Of a stretch of DNA of 64,000 nucleotides, positions 25,201 to 32,180 are shown piece after piece (positions within the stretch are counted from its first letter, which is position 1; each line of letters starts with the position of its first letter). The stretch is from Buddleja alternifolia. Taxonomy: Eukaryota > Streptophyta > Magnoliopsida > Lamiales > Scrophulariaceae. The translations under genes were made by a program, and so were the position numbers. Below the pieces are notes generated by a model, which saw only the letters and a program-made list of their open reading frames with translations, was not told the origin of the DNA and made no database searches. The DNA lies in NCBI GenBank assembly GCA_019426215.1, contig CM033391.1:16418708-16482707 (forward strand), in the 5' to 3' direction.

Positions 25201-27135
25201 TATATATTATATATTCGTTGTTTATATATATATATATGTATATAAATGTGTTGGAACTATATTTTTTATATTTTATAGTTCCGTATTTAATTTGAATTTA
25301 TCGTATTTAAGCAAATTGATAATTTGTCGTATTTAAATCGGGTTTAATTAAAATTGAAGCTCCGATATGATTCAATCGAGTTTAATTGGTTATAATCTCA
25401 TAGATGAATAGTCGGCTTCAATTTTTTAAAATTATGTATTCAGTTCGATATCGAGATTGTGGTGGAATTTACAGTATTTAGTCAAATTTAATTGGTATTA
25501 GGTTTTAGGTGTATTTATGATTTACCATATTTGACTGGGTACAAAATAATCATTATATTATTGGGTCTTTTTTTAATACTATTAATTAAATTCCTTAATA
25601 TTTTTAATTATAATTCTTTTTTATTTTATTGTATTTAGCCTCTCATTCCTTTTCATTTAATTACATTTACCCCCACTCACATGCAAGGGTAAAATGGTCT
25701 AAAAGCATAGTCAACAGTTAGACCAAGTCAACCCAGGGACAAAATCGGATTTTAGGAAAAACTCACGGATGGCATCAACATTTTACATTAAAAAATTTAA
25801 CGGAAGGGTCTATTTGTCAGACGGAAGATGAGGTGAAGGAGGTGTTTGTAATTACTCAAACTCGAGGAGGTCGTTGTACATGACCCATAAGTTAGGAATT
25901 TTTGTTGTAATTTCCCAACACTTGCCATTTCTAGCCGTTAATGGTGATTGCTACTACAGTGCTATCGAGTTGAAATTAGTAGCCAATTAGTGGTGGTGAA
26001 GGGAGGTGTTCTATGCTGGGCTGAGACCATTGGTCTCGGCCCAACTCAGCCGTTGGATCCCCCCAATAGGGGGTGGGGTCATTTAGCAATTTAAACCCCC
26101 CCCATGTGGGGGATCCAACGGCTGTCGCTGGGCTGAGACCAATGGTCTCGGCCCAGCATAGAATTTCCCTGGTGAAGGTAGGTTGAATTTGCTGCCTGGT
26201 GTTTAGCGGCCACCACAGTAAGAAGTGAATTTCCTAATGTTCGAAATTTGTTTTTTGTTTTTTTTTTTTGAAAACGTGAAATAGTAGAAAGTTATATTGT
26301 CATGAATATTTAAAAAACATTTTTTGTTTTATACTCACTGTCCATATAGAATGTCCAGTGTTAGGCTTAACACTAAATTTATGAGATTTGAAACGGCGAA
26401 ATATAAAAGTTTTGTGTATCTTTAATGGTTCGTCACTCAAAGTTAGTAGTGCTACATCATTAGTTGTTACAATTTTGTAACAAGTAGAGCACCAACTACA
26501 CACCCACCTGAAAACCGCCATATACTACCACAAAGACCACTGCCCACTTGAATTAAATCAACAATCAGCACTTCATATACACTTATGAACATCAGATGTA
26601 TACACGGGTGGTTAAGATGTGGATAGAGAATTTTTAGTTTTTTCCTCCACATACTACTTTTTCTTTCTCCACGTCCTAATCTCTTGTGTAGACATTTGAC
26701 GTTCCTATGTGCATTAACAGGAAGTGTTGCTCTTTCATGTAATAGAGGATACAATAAATTAATGTCATCAGTATTTATTCTCAAAAAAAGGGGCAAAAAG
26801 AATAATCAGAAAAAGCAAAGTTCAGGGGCTAAAGTATCGAAGTGCCTCCAGTTCAGGTGCTTTAATTAATTTCACTCTCTCATTGTCATTCAAGTAACAT
26901 TTCTTACTTCTTGAATTGACAGGGTACTCCGTTTGCTGATATCTGTGAGCTTACTGATGTTCCCGAAGGTATGATAGTTAGGACGATAGTAAGGTTGGAT
27001 GAAACATGTCGTGAGTTTAGAAATGCAGCGGCAATTATGGGTAATTCTGCACTTCACAAGAAAATGGAAACTGCTTCCAATGCAATAAAGAGGGATATCG
27101 TTTTTGCTGCTAGCTTGTACATTACTGGGGTTTAG
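955..27135 (+). CDS. SKI2: Ski2-like DExH-box RNA helicase, C-terminal part, eight exons
   Basis: This is the helicase subunit of the SKI complex, which unwinds mRNA and feeds it to the cytosolic exosome. The exons join as 955-1212, 2558-2667, 5269-5422, 5939-6386, 19816-20030, 20130-20368, 22038-22164 and 26923-27135, giving 587 codons plus a TAG stop. All junctions are GT-AG and all phases fit. Visible residues 24-33 are helicase motif VI ([10 protein letters not shown]). Next come the winged-helix region, the Ski2-type insertion/arch region (roughly residues 125-395), and the C-terminal DSHCT helical domain (roughly 415-587) ending in SLYITGV. Plant SKI2 proteins are about 1,350 residues, so about 43 percent is here; motifs I-V and the start lie upstream. 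The combination of motif VI, arch and DSHCT also fits MTR4/HEN2, but the residue pattern matches plant SKI2 as I remember it. The coding sequence is intact although its introns hold at least ten transposon insertions. Confidence 0.94.
1213..2557 (+). other. SKI2 intron, 1,345 bp
   Basis: Between exons A and B. It contains the 73-bp duplication at its start. Nothing else is recognisable; a minus-strand reading frame at 1887-2195 has no family features. Confidence 0.8.
1258..1403. repeat. Tandem duplication of 73 bp (two copies)
   Basis: The segment from GCAGTAGATGTTA to the end of AATAACTAATAA occurs twice in a row with period 73 and only a few differences. It lies in the intron after SKI2 exon A and its origin is unknown. 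Confidence 0.85.
2558..2667 (+). CDS. SKI2: SKI2 exon B
   Basis: This exon is 110 bp, follows a CTGCAG acceptor and encodes [20 protein letters not shown] and following residues. It ends after two bases of a split Glu codon, with donor GTAAGC at 2668. It is part of the winged-helix segment after the helicase core. Confidence 0.92.
2668..5268 (+). other. SKI2 intron, 2,601 bp
   Basis: Between exons B and C. It contains the 445-bp insertion at 4617-5061. The rest is unremarkable AT-rich intron sequence. Confidence 0.8.
4617..5061. mobile_element. Short insertion with 9-bp target duplication
   Basis: The 9-mer TCATAGCCC stands on both sides (4608-4616 and 5062-5070). The ends are weakly inverted: the left starts ATGATGCACGGATAC and the right complement reads like GTGATACAC...GATAC. 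A 9-bp duplication suits Mutator-like elements, but the ends are too diverged to classify firmly. The motif GCACGGATACTCC recurs, slightly changed, at about 61311, so a family exists in this genome. Confidence 0.55.
5269..5422 (+). CDS. SKI2: SKI2 exon C
   Basis: This exon is 154 bp. One base completes the split Glu codon, then [15 protein letters not shown] begins the insertion domain. It ends in phase 0 at KSQL, with donor GTGGGT at 5423. The donor is weaker than the others, but the phase agrees with the next exon. Confidence 0.9.
5423..5938 (+). other. SKI2 intron, 516 bp
   Basis: Between exons C and D; no insertion or gene seen. Confidence 0.8.
5939..6386 (+). CDS. SKI2: SKI2 exon D (arch/insertion domain)
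   Basis: This is the longest visible exon, 448 bp, after a ATATGCAG acceptor. It starts [13 protein letters not shown] and ends PPALDPVK plus one base of a split Asp codon, with donor GTATGC at 6387. It encodes much of the arch domain characteristic of Ski2/Mtr4 helicases. It immediately precedes the 13.4-kb intron. Confidence 0.92.
6419..6567 (-). repeat. 3' LTR (remnant) of the old antisense Copia
   Basis: The sequence TATAACA ends at 6567 and is followed by CTCCCCC, the complement of a polypurine tract, exactly where the 3' LTR of a minus-strand element should begin. The other boundary (TG at 6419) is a guess; no second LTR is available for comparison. Confidence 0.45.
6568..7385 (-). pseudogene. 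Copia RNase H and RT end, decayed
   Basis: The minus-strand translation gives [20 protein letters not shown] (about 7250-7190), the conserved segment after the RT palm, and later [20 protein letters not shown] and HFVHENV, typical of the Copia RNase H end. It finishes [13 protein letters not shown] before the polypurine tract. Stops and frameshifts break the middle (about 6850-7150). Confidence 0.8.
7386..7760. mobile_element. Solo LTR, 375 bp, inside the old Copia
   Basis: It starts TGATGG and ends CACATCA, with TGATG/CATCA as inverted ends. The 5-mer GATAC lies on both sides (7381-7385 and 7761-7765). Removing it rejoins the RT reading from ...TRSKKGI to [15 protein letters not shown] on the minus strand. 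This is the expected scar of an LTR element reduced by LTR-LTR recombination. The orientation is not clear. Confidence 0.8.
7761..8380 (-). pseudogene. Copia reverse transcriptase fragment, decayed
   Basis: The minus strand from 8151 encodes a 109-residue piece with [34 protein letters not shown] and [15 protein letters not shown], the first half of a Copia RT. It runs directly into [20 protein letters not shown] at about 7825-7770, so the central part with the YVDD site is deleted. The young Copia inserted at 8381 cuts its upstream side. Confidence 0.85.
8381..8596 (+). repeat. 5' LTR of the young Copia
   Basis: It starts TGTTGG and ends CTACA. A TATAAAT box is at 8531-8537 and an AATAAA signal at 8555-8560, both in the usual part of a plant LTR. 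I found no difference from the right copy at 13055-13270. Confidence 0.95.
8597..8608 (+). other. Primer binding site (tRNA-iMet)
   Basis: TGGTACCAGAGC follows the 5' LTR with no spacer. This is the initiator tRNA-Met complement used by plant Copia elements, with one change (ACC for ATC). Confidence 0.85.
8632..9819 (+). pseudogene. Copia gag and start of protease, two in-frame stops
   Basis: The gag N-terminal domain ([18 protein letters not shown]) is followed by a UBN2-type segment. After a TAA at 9058-9060 the same frame continues to 9816. It includes a CCHC zinc knuckle, [14 protein letters not shown] (about 9440-9480), and the protease motif [12 protein letters not shown] (D at 9745). 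A second TAA at 9817-9819 interrupts protease, after which the same frame resumes. Gag packages the RNA and protease would cut the polyprotein. Confidence 0.9.
9820..11691 (+). pseudogene. Copia protease end and integrase
   Basis: This part is open from 9820 to 11691. It holds the pre-integrase zinc site ([12 protein letters not shown]...CEFCELAKH), then the integrase core with its acidic triad in [18 protein letters not shown] and [11 protein letters not shown], and the C-terminal [16 protein letters not shown] segment. A frameshift near 11613-11625 ends the frame at RWIP, just as RT begins in the next frame. Confidence 0.9.
11654..12658 (+). pseudogene. Copia reverse transcriptase
   Basis: The RT domain runs from [20 protein letters not shown] to [18 protein letters not shown] and keeps the catalytic YVDD ([13 protein letters not shown], about 12090). 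Palm and thumb blocks such as [12 protein letters not shown] and [14 protein letters not shown] are intact. A frameshift at about 12640 ends it at FVWGT. Confidence 0.9.
12634..13047 (+). pseudogene. Copia RNase H, C-terminal part
   Basis: This continues the RT-RNase H polypeptide in a shifted frame: [20 protein letters not shown], then [20 protein letters not shown] and [10 protein letters not shown] with a stop at 13045-13047. It holds the remaining RNase H acidic residues and sits next to the polypurine tract. Confidence 0.88.
13046..13054 (+). other. Polypurine tract of the young Copia
   Basis: GAGGGGGAG directly before the right LTR; the plus-strand primer during reverse transcription. 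Confidence 0.85.
13055..13270 (+). repeat. 3' LTR of the young Copia
   Basis: 216 bp, same sequence as 8381-8596 by eye. It is followed by TTCGATGG, which continues the interrupted old Copia. Confidence 0.95.
13271..14420 (-). pseudogene. Old Copia integrase and pre-integrase, decayed
   Basis: On the minus strand there is a pre-integrase segment ([19 protein letters not shown], about 14170-14115), then [13 protein letters not shown] and [20 protein letters not shown] (about 13860-13730), then [12 protein letters not shown] and [20 protein letters not shown] in another frame. Several frameshifts are present. It is the part upstream of RT in the same element as 7761-8380. Confidence 0.85.
14421..15399. 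other. Unassigned intronic DNA
   Basis: About 1 kb of SKI2 intron without a recognisable gene. A minus-strand frame at 15080-15328 has no family features. It may contain the eroded 5' end of the old Copia, but I cannot show this. Confidence 0.5.
15400..16461 (+). pseudogene. Second Copia, gag and protease remnant
   Basis: The plus-strand translation gives a gag piece ([18 protein letters not shown], about 15810-15865), a degraded knuckle (CWNCEKV, about 16025), the protease site [18 protein letters not shown] (about 16155-16210) and [20 protein letters not shown] (about 16323-16382). Stops and frameshifts occur throughout. It differs in type from the two neighbouring Copia elements. No LTRs could be set. 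Confidence 0.7.
16462..17261. other. Unassigned DNA with simple repeats
   Basis: Possible eroded LTR or leader of the Copia remnant; no gene. It holds a T tract (about 17179-17199), a (CA)n run (17232-17251) and a (TA)n run just before the Mutator-type element. A GC-rich patch at 17085-17165 is unexplained. Confidence 0.5.
17262..17348 (+). repeat. Left terminal inverted repeat of the Pack-MULE
   Basis: About 80-87 bp, complementary to about 18335-18420. The same end sequence bounds the smaller element at 18604-18864. Confidence 0.85.
17659..17826 (+). pseudogene. Captured histone H3 N-terminal tail fragment (55 codons)
   Basis: An ATG in a leader rich in CCCTAG/AAACCC words opens a 55-codon frame. 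The first 38 residues align with the histone H3 tail: [14 protein letters not shown], then APRKQL, then [11 protein letters not shown]. Relative to canonical H3 (known) they carry R2C, G13S, K14T, A21T and a four-residue loss that removes R26 and K27. K4, K9, K18, K23, K36 and K37 remain. After HRF the match stops at two telomere-like CCCTAAA units (17774-17787) and the frame runs on to a stop at 17824. There is no histone fold, so it is not a working histone gene. The GC content is far above the surroundings, as expected for captured gene sequence. Confidence 0.85.
18335..18420 (-). repeat. Right terminal inverted repeat of the Pack-MULE
   Basis: Complement of the left repeat with few changes. 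It ends AATTATCCC at 18420. Confidence 0.85.
18604..18864. mobile_element. Small Mutator-type MITE, 261 bp, same ends as the Pack-MULE
   Basis: Both ends read GGGATAATTACACTCACACC inward and continue like the Pack-MULE repeat for about 80 bp, leaving about 90 bp of interior. A perfect, non-simple 9-mer, TATAGTTTA, flanks it (18595-18603 and 18865-18873). This 9-bp duplication is good evidence that the family is Mutator-like. Confidence 0.88.
18874..19815. other. 3' end of the giant SKI2 intron
   Basis: AT-rich intron with no recognisable gene or insertion. Confidence 0.6.
19816..20030 (+). CDS. SKI2: SKI2 exon E
   Basis: This exon is 215 bp. Two bases complete the split Asp codon, then [15 protein letters not shown]. 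It contains [18 protein letters not shown] and ends at FQGR in phase 0, with donor GTATGT. The match of phase and protein across 13.4 kb shows that the transposon-filled interval is a true intron. Confidence 0.93.
20130..20368 (+). CDS. SKI2: SKI2 exon F (start of DSHCT domain)
   Basis: This exon is 239 bp after a ATGCAG acceptor, starting [20 protein letters not shown] and including [20 protein letters not shown] and [12 protein letters not shown]. It begins the DSHCT domain. It ends in a split Arg codon, with donor GTATCC at 20369. Confidence 0.93.
20369..22037 (+). other. SKI2 intron, 1,669 bp
   Basis: Between exons F and G; contains the probable MITE at about 21115-21715. Confidence 0.8.
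21115..21715. mobile_element. Probable MITE with inverted ends, about 600 bp
   Basis: The left side (about 21128-21180) reads CCCCCTTGAGATTTGTCCAA and the complement of the right side (about 21640-21710) gives a related series with TTTGTCCAAATTACA. The flanks tttctaaac and tatctaact are similar 9-mers (7 of 9). The boundaries are uncertain. It also holds a C run and an A run at 21179-21204. Confidence 0.45.
22038..22164 (+). CDS. SKI2: SKI2 exon G
   Basis: This exon is 127 bp after a CTTCAG acceptor. It completes the split Arg codon and encodes [15 protein letters not shown] through VEVVYEWAK in phase 0. The donor is GTAGTG, followed closely by an unusual C-rich run at about 22175-22208. Confidence 0.92.
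23001..23400. mobile_element. hAT-type MITE, 400 bp, perfect 8-bp target duplication
   Basis: It starts TAGGGGTGTCACGAGCCGAG and ends with the related complement (GGTCACCCTA). The perfect 8-mer AATACAAG flanks it at 22993-23000 and 23401-23408. The arms hold repeated GAGCTCGAG-like words and the middle is nearly pure A/T. No coding capacity. Confidence 0.9.
24779..25123. mobile_element. hAT-type MITE, 345 bp
   Basis: The left end is TAGGGTTGTAAACGAGTC and the right end closes in GTCACCCCTA. The flanks TATGTCGA (24771-24778) and TTTGTCGA (25124-25131) agree at 7 of 8 positions. It contains the same GAGCTCGAG/CGAGTCGAGC vocabulary as 23001-23400, so the two belong to related families. Confidence 0.82.
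26001..26169. mobile_element. Foldback/MITE element of 169 bp
   Basis: The two halves are inverted. CTATGCTGGGCTGAGACC at the left matches the complement of the right end. Inner arms GCCGTTGGATCCCCC (26049-26063) and GGGGGATCCAACGGC (26108-26122) pair too. The 7-mer TGGTGAA flanks it (25994-26000 and 26170-26176). Each end also holds its own small palindrome around GAGACCATTGGTCTC. The superfamily is undetermined. Confidence 0.8.
26923..27135 (+). CDS. SKI2: SKI2 last exon (C-terminus and stop)
   Basis: This exon is 213 bp after a TTGACAG acceptor. It encodes [19 protein letters not shown] through [13 protein letters not shown] and a TAG stop at 27133-27135. It is the most conserved tail of the DSHCT domain. 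I see no clear AATAAA polyadenylation signal in the following 200 bases. Confidence 0.94.
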   Translation, partial: GTPFADICELTDVPEGMIVRTIVRLDETCREFRNAAAIMGNSALHKKMETASNAIKRDIVFAASLYITGV

Positions 27136-28323
27136 TTTTGTCCAAGCCAAAGGCATAAGAGATTTTGTCCTACTCTGTAGAAGGCCCTTGTTAAGTAGAT
27201 GTCTGTTGTAGTCTTGTACTACACGGTGACAGTTTGATTTCTTTTCTTTTTGATGGTTGAAAAGTATGTTTGAATTTAACAGAGAGAAATATACAAGTTC
27301 TGTTGTAGGAAAGGTGTTAAAAGAGTATTTGTGCTATTACCAGAAAAAAAAAAATGATGTGATATTTGGATGAGTTGTTCAGAGAAAAACAGGTAATGAT
27401 GTGATATATTTTTGTTTGTGAGAAATTTGTTTTGGTTGATATTTAGATATAGTTTTTTGTAAATATATTTTAGTCGAACTTATCGATTTAGAAATTAAAA
27501 AAATTAGGCAAAATAGATCTTATTTTTGAAATTCCCTTAGTTTACATTAGACTGTGATTAATTTGACTATCGATGTTGAGGAATAGCCGAATGAAGCCGC
27601 TTTAATCGATGAGTCTACTGTCAAATGATGAATAGTAAAAATATGTTTTTTCTCTTTTTTTGCAAGAATTTTTTCAATATTAGCTAATTTTTTAAAATTT
27701 TGCAAAATATATATAAAAATTTTGATATAGTTTTTTTATGAAAAAGTCTTGATAGCATGCCATCAAAAGCGTTTTTCAGAGAATTTTCTCTGAAAAATGA
27801 TTTTTCAGGAATTACCAACTAATTAAGGATTTTTTACTCTTTTTGAAGAAAGTTTTTGAAAATTAGTTAGTTTTTCCAAATCTCCAAAAATATACATCAT
27901 TAAGATTACTTTTTAATAAAAAAGTCTATAAGTTTGAAGTATAATTTTAAATTTAGGTTCACATTGTATGTATAATTTCGAATGAGTAGTTATAATTCTT
28001 AGGTTTAATTAGTAATATAAAAGTATAATTTTATTTTTTGAACTATAGTTTGTACGTATAATTTTGAATTTAGTGTTAATTTATGGTTTGAATTTTGATA
28101 TTATATAGAAAATACTGAGGGCGAACACAGTTAATGTTTTAATATACACGGATAGTCAAATTTTTGAAGACTCAAATTCAGTGAGATATATCATTCGTCC
28201 AAGCACTAACATGAGAATTTGTTGTACGATCACATATGCTGAATTCATATATGCGAGAATTTTTCATTAAAAGTAATTTTAAAATTTGAATTTGAAAAGA
28301 GAAATGTGATGAGGGAGAGGACA
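27136..28323. other. Intergenic region downstream of SKI2
   Basis: It includes the SKI2 3' UTR (length unknown) and AT-rich DNA. No gene recognised. Confidence 0.6.
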
Positions 28324-30493
28324 ATGGAGATCAAAGACGATCATACTTTAGAGTTTTTCTTAGATCGTAACATTGTTGATGAATTCGTCTAGTTTTATTT
28401 TGAGAAAGAACCAATTCAACATCAGGGTCAATACATGTCGTCGTTAACCCAAGTGACGTCGTTACAACCACCCCAATTATGCCGTATTTTACACAGCCCA
28501 CAGTACCAGATTTAAATACGCAGTCATAATCACATGTGTGGGAAAATCGCGAGTTTCACGATTTTTTTCCAAGTGGTGTGGAGAGTTCTACAATTCACGA
28601 TTTGCATCAAGGTAGTTTATTCTTATATTTACATTGTGTCATCATATTTATTACCAAATTTCATATTTGTGTAGATTATTTTTCTTTTCTTTACAGAATG
28701 TAAAACAATTTAACCTTTTGTGATTTGCATTTTTTGGTGCTTCTACAACGGGTCATTTGTTTGGCCGTTTTGAAACTGTACAAAATTTCCCTTTGGATTT
28801 TGTAATTCCTGACGTGTAAGCAAGTAATTATGAATCTAGTAATAAGTTTCATATATATTGTATTGCTTTTATTTGTGACTTGTTATTTTTATTTTTACAT
28901 ATTGTCATCATATTTATATTTAATTGCAGGTCCGTCTACACAAAATCCCCATTCGAGGAATTTTGTAATTCCTGACATGCAAGCAGGTACTTATGAATCT
29001 TATAATAAGTTTCATAATGGTTGTATTCCTTTGATTCATGACCTGTTATTCTTATTTTTACATGCTGTCATCATATTTCTCTTTAATTGCAGGTCCGTCT
29101 ACACAAAATTCCCCTTTGGTAAATCCTCATTCGAGGAATCTTGTAATTCTTGATATGTAAGCAGGTAATTATGAATCTTCTAATAATTTTTATAATGGTT
29201 GTATGCCTTTGATTCGTGACTTGTTATTCTTATTTTTACATGTTGTCATCATATTTATCTTTAATTGCAGGTCCGTCTACACAAAATCGTCATGAATTTG
29301 AGCATCCCAATTTTGACTCTAGTGATTTTGCAGACATTGAGAATGATGATATTGGGAGTGACGATGACAGTGATGATTCTGACTGTTCGATCCATATTCA
29401 TACAGACGCTGAGATGGAAGAACACGTCAACAATGCAATGAGGGATGAGGATGAAGATGATGAGAGTAATGTACCGATGAATGAAGATGTCTCTCCCACA
29501 AGAGTCGAAGAAAGATCTCATGAAGTGCTCCCATTCTACTCCACCACATACCCAGAAGTAGAAGGTGATTCACTACATCGACAAAATTCAGGTTTGACTC
29601 AGAGAATAATTTATGATCATGCGAAAGGTAATCTTTGCTAGGGCCAAGTTTTTGACAACAAACTCAGCTTGCAAGCAGCAACGAAAAACTACCACGTGCA
29701 TCATGCACGACACGAGTTTAAGGTGACAATTAGTAATCTGACAGTGTATGCCGTAAAATGCAAACATGGATGACCTTTTAGACTGCGTGGAAGTTTGTTG
29801 AAGAGTACTAATTTCTGGAAAATTACAAGGTATAAAAGGTCACACACATGTTTTGTTGAAGATTGTTCCAAGAACCACTTTAACTTGGACATAAACATGA
29901 TCGCAAATGAACTTCTACCAGAAATGAGGAAGGATCCGTCATATAAGGTCGGTCTAATTGTACTAATGGTATAAAAAAAATGGCAATTCGATATTTAGTA
30001 TGGGAAGGCTTGGTACAGTTTGCGACGTGCAAATGAGATTGTATACGGCACCTGGGAGGATTCGGTTACATGGTTGCCTAAACTTTTGGGAGCTATCAAG
30101 AAGTGGAATCCGGGTATGGTTGTTGAATGGCGACACAAAAGACCAGATCAAAACCCAAAAATGTTGAAATTGTTGTTTTGGGCGTGCAAGCCATGTATAG
30201 ATGGATTTCGATATTGTCGAAGAGTTATATGTGTTGACGAGACTCATTTGCGCGCACGGCACAAGGCTAAGTTGTTGGTCGCATCAACTTTGGATGGAAA
30301 TCAGAATATTTTGCCTCTAGCATTCACTATCATTGATAATGAGTGCAACGAGTCTTGGTTATGGCTTTTGCAATTGGTCTGCAAACATTTTTTGATGCCT
30401 GATGAAGGTGTTTGCCTTATTTTTGATCGTCATAAGGTGTTGTTGGGACACAACACGCCAAGCAACATAAGTGCCCAACAACGGGCTATCTAG
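28324..30493 (+). pseudogene. Mutator-like (MuDR) transposase gene, decayed and 3'-truncated
   Basis: A start at 28324 (MEIKDDHTLEFFLD) opens the N-terminal part. A series of mini-exons (28770-29290) and an acidic segment (29300-29500, rich in D/E) follow. Next is the DNA-binding region of the MuDR/FAR1 type (QVFDNKLSLQAATKNYHV, then CKHG...RLRGS...SHTCFVEDC, about 29645-29880). The catalytic part at 30020-30490 has CVDETHLRARHKAKLLVAS, the first catalytic Asp, and FDRHKVLL with the second. It breaks off before the third acidic residue. Stops at 28389, 29157, 29639 and others show it is dead. Several look like CAA/CAG codons turned into TAA/TAG. No terminal inverted repeats were found. Confidence 0.85.
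28770..29290 (+). repeat. Tandem intron-plus-mini-exon cassette (about four copies)
   Basis: Each unit of about 173-178 bp has a donor-like GCAG/GTAATTATGAATC, an intron of about 105-115 bp, the acceptor TTTAATTGCAG and a mini-exon starting GTCCGTCTACACAAAAT. Mini-exons lie at 28930-28986 (57 bp, 19 codons) and 29093-29164 (72 bp, 24 codons), preceded by a diverged one ending near 28820 and followed by the exon starting at 29271. Both central exons are multiples of three, so copy number would not disturb the frame. The peptide is GPSTQN...VIPDMQA-like. Confidence 0.8.
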
Positions 30494-30514
30494 TCGACTT
30501 GCATTTCATCAGAT

Positions 30515-31057
30515 TCAGGGGTGATTTGGGCAGCAATCGAGGTCACATGGTCGACAATCTTCGCGATTTTTAGTTGATAACCTTTTTTTTTTTTCAAAAT
30601 CTGACCTAGTCATTTCAAACCCTAATTGTTCCAAAATATAGGCTCCACACTGATCATAACTTTGGAACACACGATTAGTTATTAGAGGTCGACAATCAAT
30701 TGGTAGACCAAATATCACAACAATATCCTGAAGAGTAATCTTAGCCTCTCCAGTTTTGAAATAAAATGTATTGGTCTCCGGTCGCCATATCTCAACTAGC
30801 GCAGTTACAAAACCCATATCATTTGTTCATGACCCTAACTTGTATACCCGATATAACCCTATGTATTGCAGTTTTAACAAGACTCGATTATGTGGGGTCC
30901 TTCCATAAGCACTACTAAAATACGCACTGTCCGCCCGTCTAGCCTGGAACACGAAATCGGGGAACTCACGAACCTGCTCGGACATATGATTTGCCTGCCC
31001 GGTCAACATCCTACCGTCTATTGGGCCATATATATGGTCAACAAACTGCTGCGCCAT
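30515..31057 (-). pseudogene. Plant mobile domain (PMD/MAIN-like) fragment
   Basis: On the minus strand MAQQFVDHIYGPIDGRMLTG starts at 31057 after an acceptor-like TTTTAATGTAG. One TGA (30827-30829) interrupts the frame, then GFVTALVEIWRPETNTFYFK and GEAKITLQDIVVIFGLPIDC follow, the signature of the plant mobile domain (aminotransferase-like). It breaks off at about 30515, 21 bases from the transposase fragment on the other strand. PMD genes are known to be carried by MULEs and Gypsy elements, so it probably belongs to the same element. Its cellular role in the intact form (MAIN-type silencing or meristem functions) cannot be claimed here. Confidence 0.78.
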
Positions 31058-32180
31058 CCTACATTAAAATAAAATAAAAAGTTATTTTCAATTAGAACGA
31101 TACTTGAGCTAATTAGAATAATACAAATTAATATTTCATAAATTCAAACACACACATCACAAAAAATAAAGTTATGTGACAAAATTAATCGACACATCTA
31201 TAATTTGAAACTATACCTAAAAATTCAAGATTATACCTACTAATTGGAAATTATACACATCAATTCAAAATTATACCTATAATATGAAAATTACACATAA
31301 AAATTGGAATTTATACCTACAAATTAAAGATTACAGATAAAAAATAATTGATATTCAACATACTAATTAAAAATTATACCTAAAAATGTAAGATTATAAC
31401 TAATAATTCGAGATTATATTTAAAGTTCAAAATTAAACCTACTATTTCAAGATTATAGCTACCAATTCAAGAATAAAATGATAATTCAAAATTAGAGATA
31501 AAAAATAAACAAATTATAACAATATTATACCAACAATTCGAAATTGAGCTAAAATATCAAAATTATACCAACAATTCGAAATTGAGCTAAAATATCAAAA
31601 TTATACCAACAATTCGAAATTGAGCTAAAATATCAAAAATTATACCAACAATTCGAAATTAAACTAAAAAACTCTGCAAATTTTAACCTAAATTGATAAA
31701 TTCCACAAAATTTTGAAATTACACCTACACCTGAAATTCGAAAGTACACAACAAAATTTCACAAATTTAAACCTAAATTGATAAATTCCACAAAAAGTCA
31801 AAATTACACATAAACCATGAATTCAAAATTACACTACAAAATTCCATAAAAATTCGAAACTACACTACAAAATTCCACAAAAATTCAAAATTACACCTAA
31901 ACCCTAAATTCGAAATTACACTACAAAAATTCAAACACTAAATTGATAAAAATTCAAGAAAAAATTGAAATTACATCTAAAGCCCAAATTCGAAATTAAA
32001 TTACAAAACTTCACAAAGTTAAACCATAAATTATACAAAAATTCGAACTATATATTTCGTAAAGCAATAATATGTAAAATTTACCTTATAATGTTGAGAA
32101 TGATGAAGAAGATAAAGATGATATGAAGAAAAGATGAAGGAGATGAAGAAAAAGTGAGAGAGAAGTGTAAAAATTGATGG
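31058..32180. repeat. AT-rich field of short diverged repeats
   Basis: From about 31190 to 32060 the plus strand is built from variants of short words such as AATTCAAAATTACACCTA, with very little G. It has no coding capacity. It includes the regular 38-bp array at 31524-31663. It may be the promoter-side or subterminal part of the MULE/PMD element. Confidence 0.65.
31524..31663. repeat. Tandem repeat, 38-bp unit, about 3.7 copies
   Basis: The word ATTATACCAACAATTCGAAA starts at 31524, 31562, 31600 and 31639, so the period is 38-39. The copies are nearly identical. Confidence 0.9.

Larger units (their letters stand above)
22165..26922 (+). other. SKI2 intron, 4,758 bp
   Basis: Between exons G and H. 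It contains two hAT MITEs and a foldback element. The remaining DNA is AT-rich without a gene; open frames at 22522-22773, 23414-23713 and 26467-26796 have no family features. Confidence 0.8.

Noticed and set aside
25560..25920. Another element related to the GGGATAATTAC family
   Set aside because: TAATTAC and CCCCCAC words occur on both sides, but I could not find matching inverted ends or a duplication.
31524..31663. CRISPR-like array
   Set aside because: There are no unique spacers; it is a plain tandem repeat in a plant nuclear sequence.
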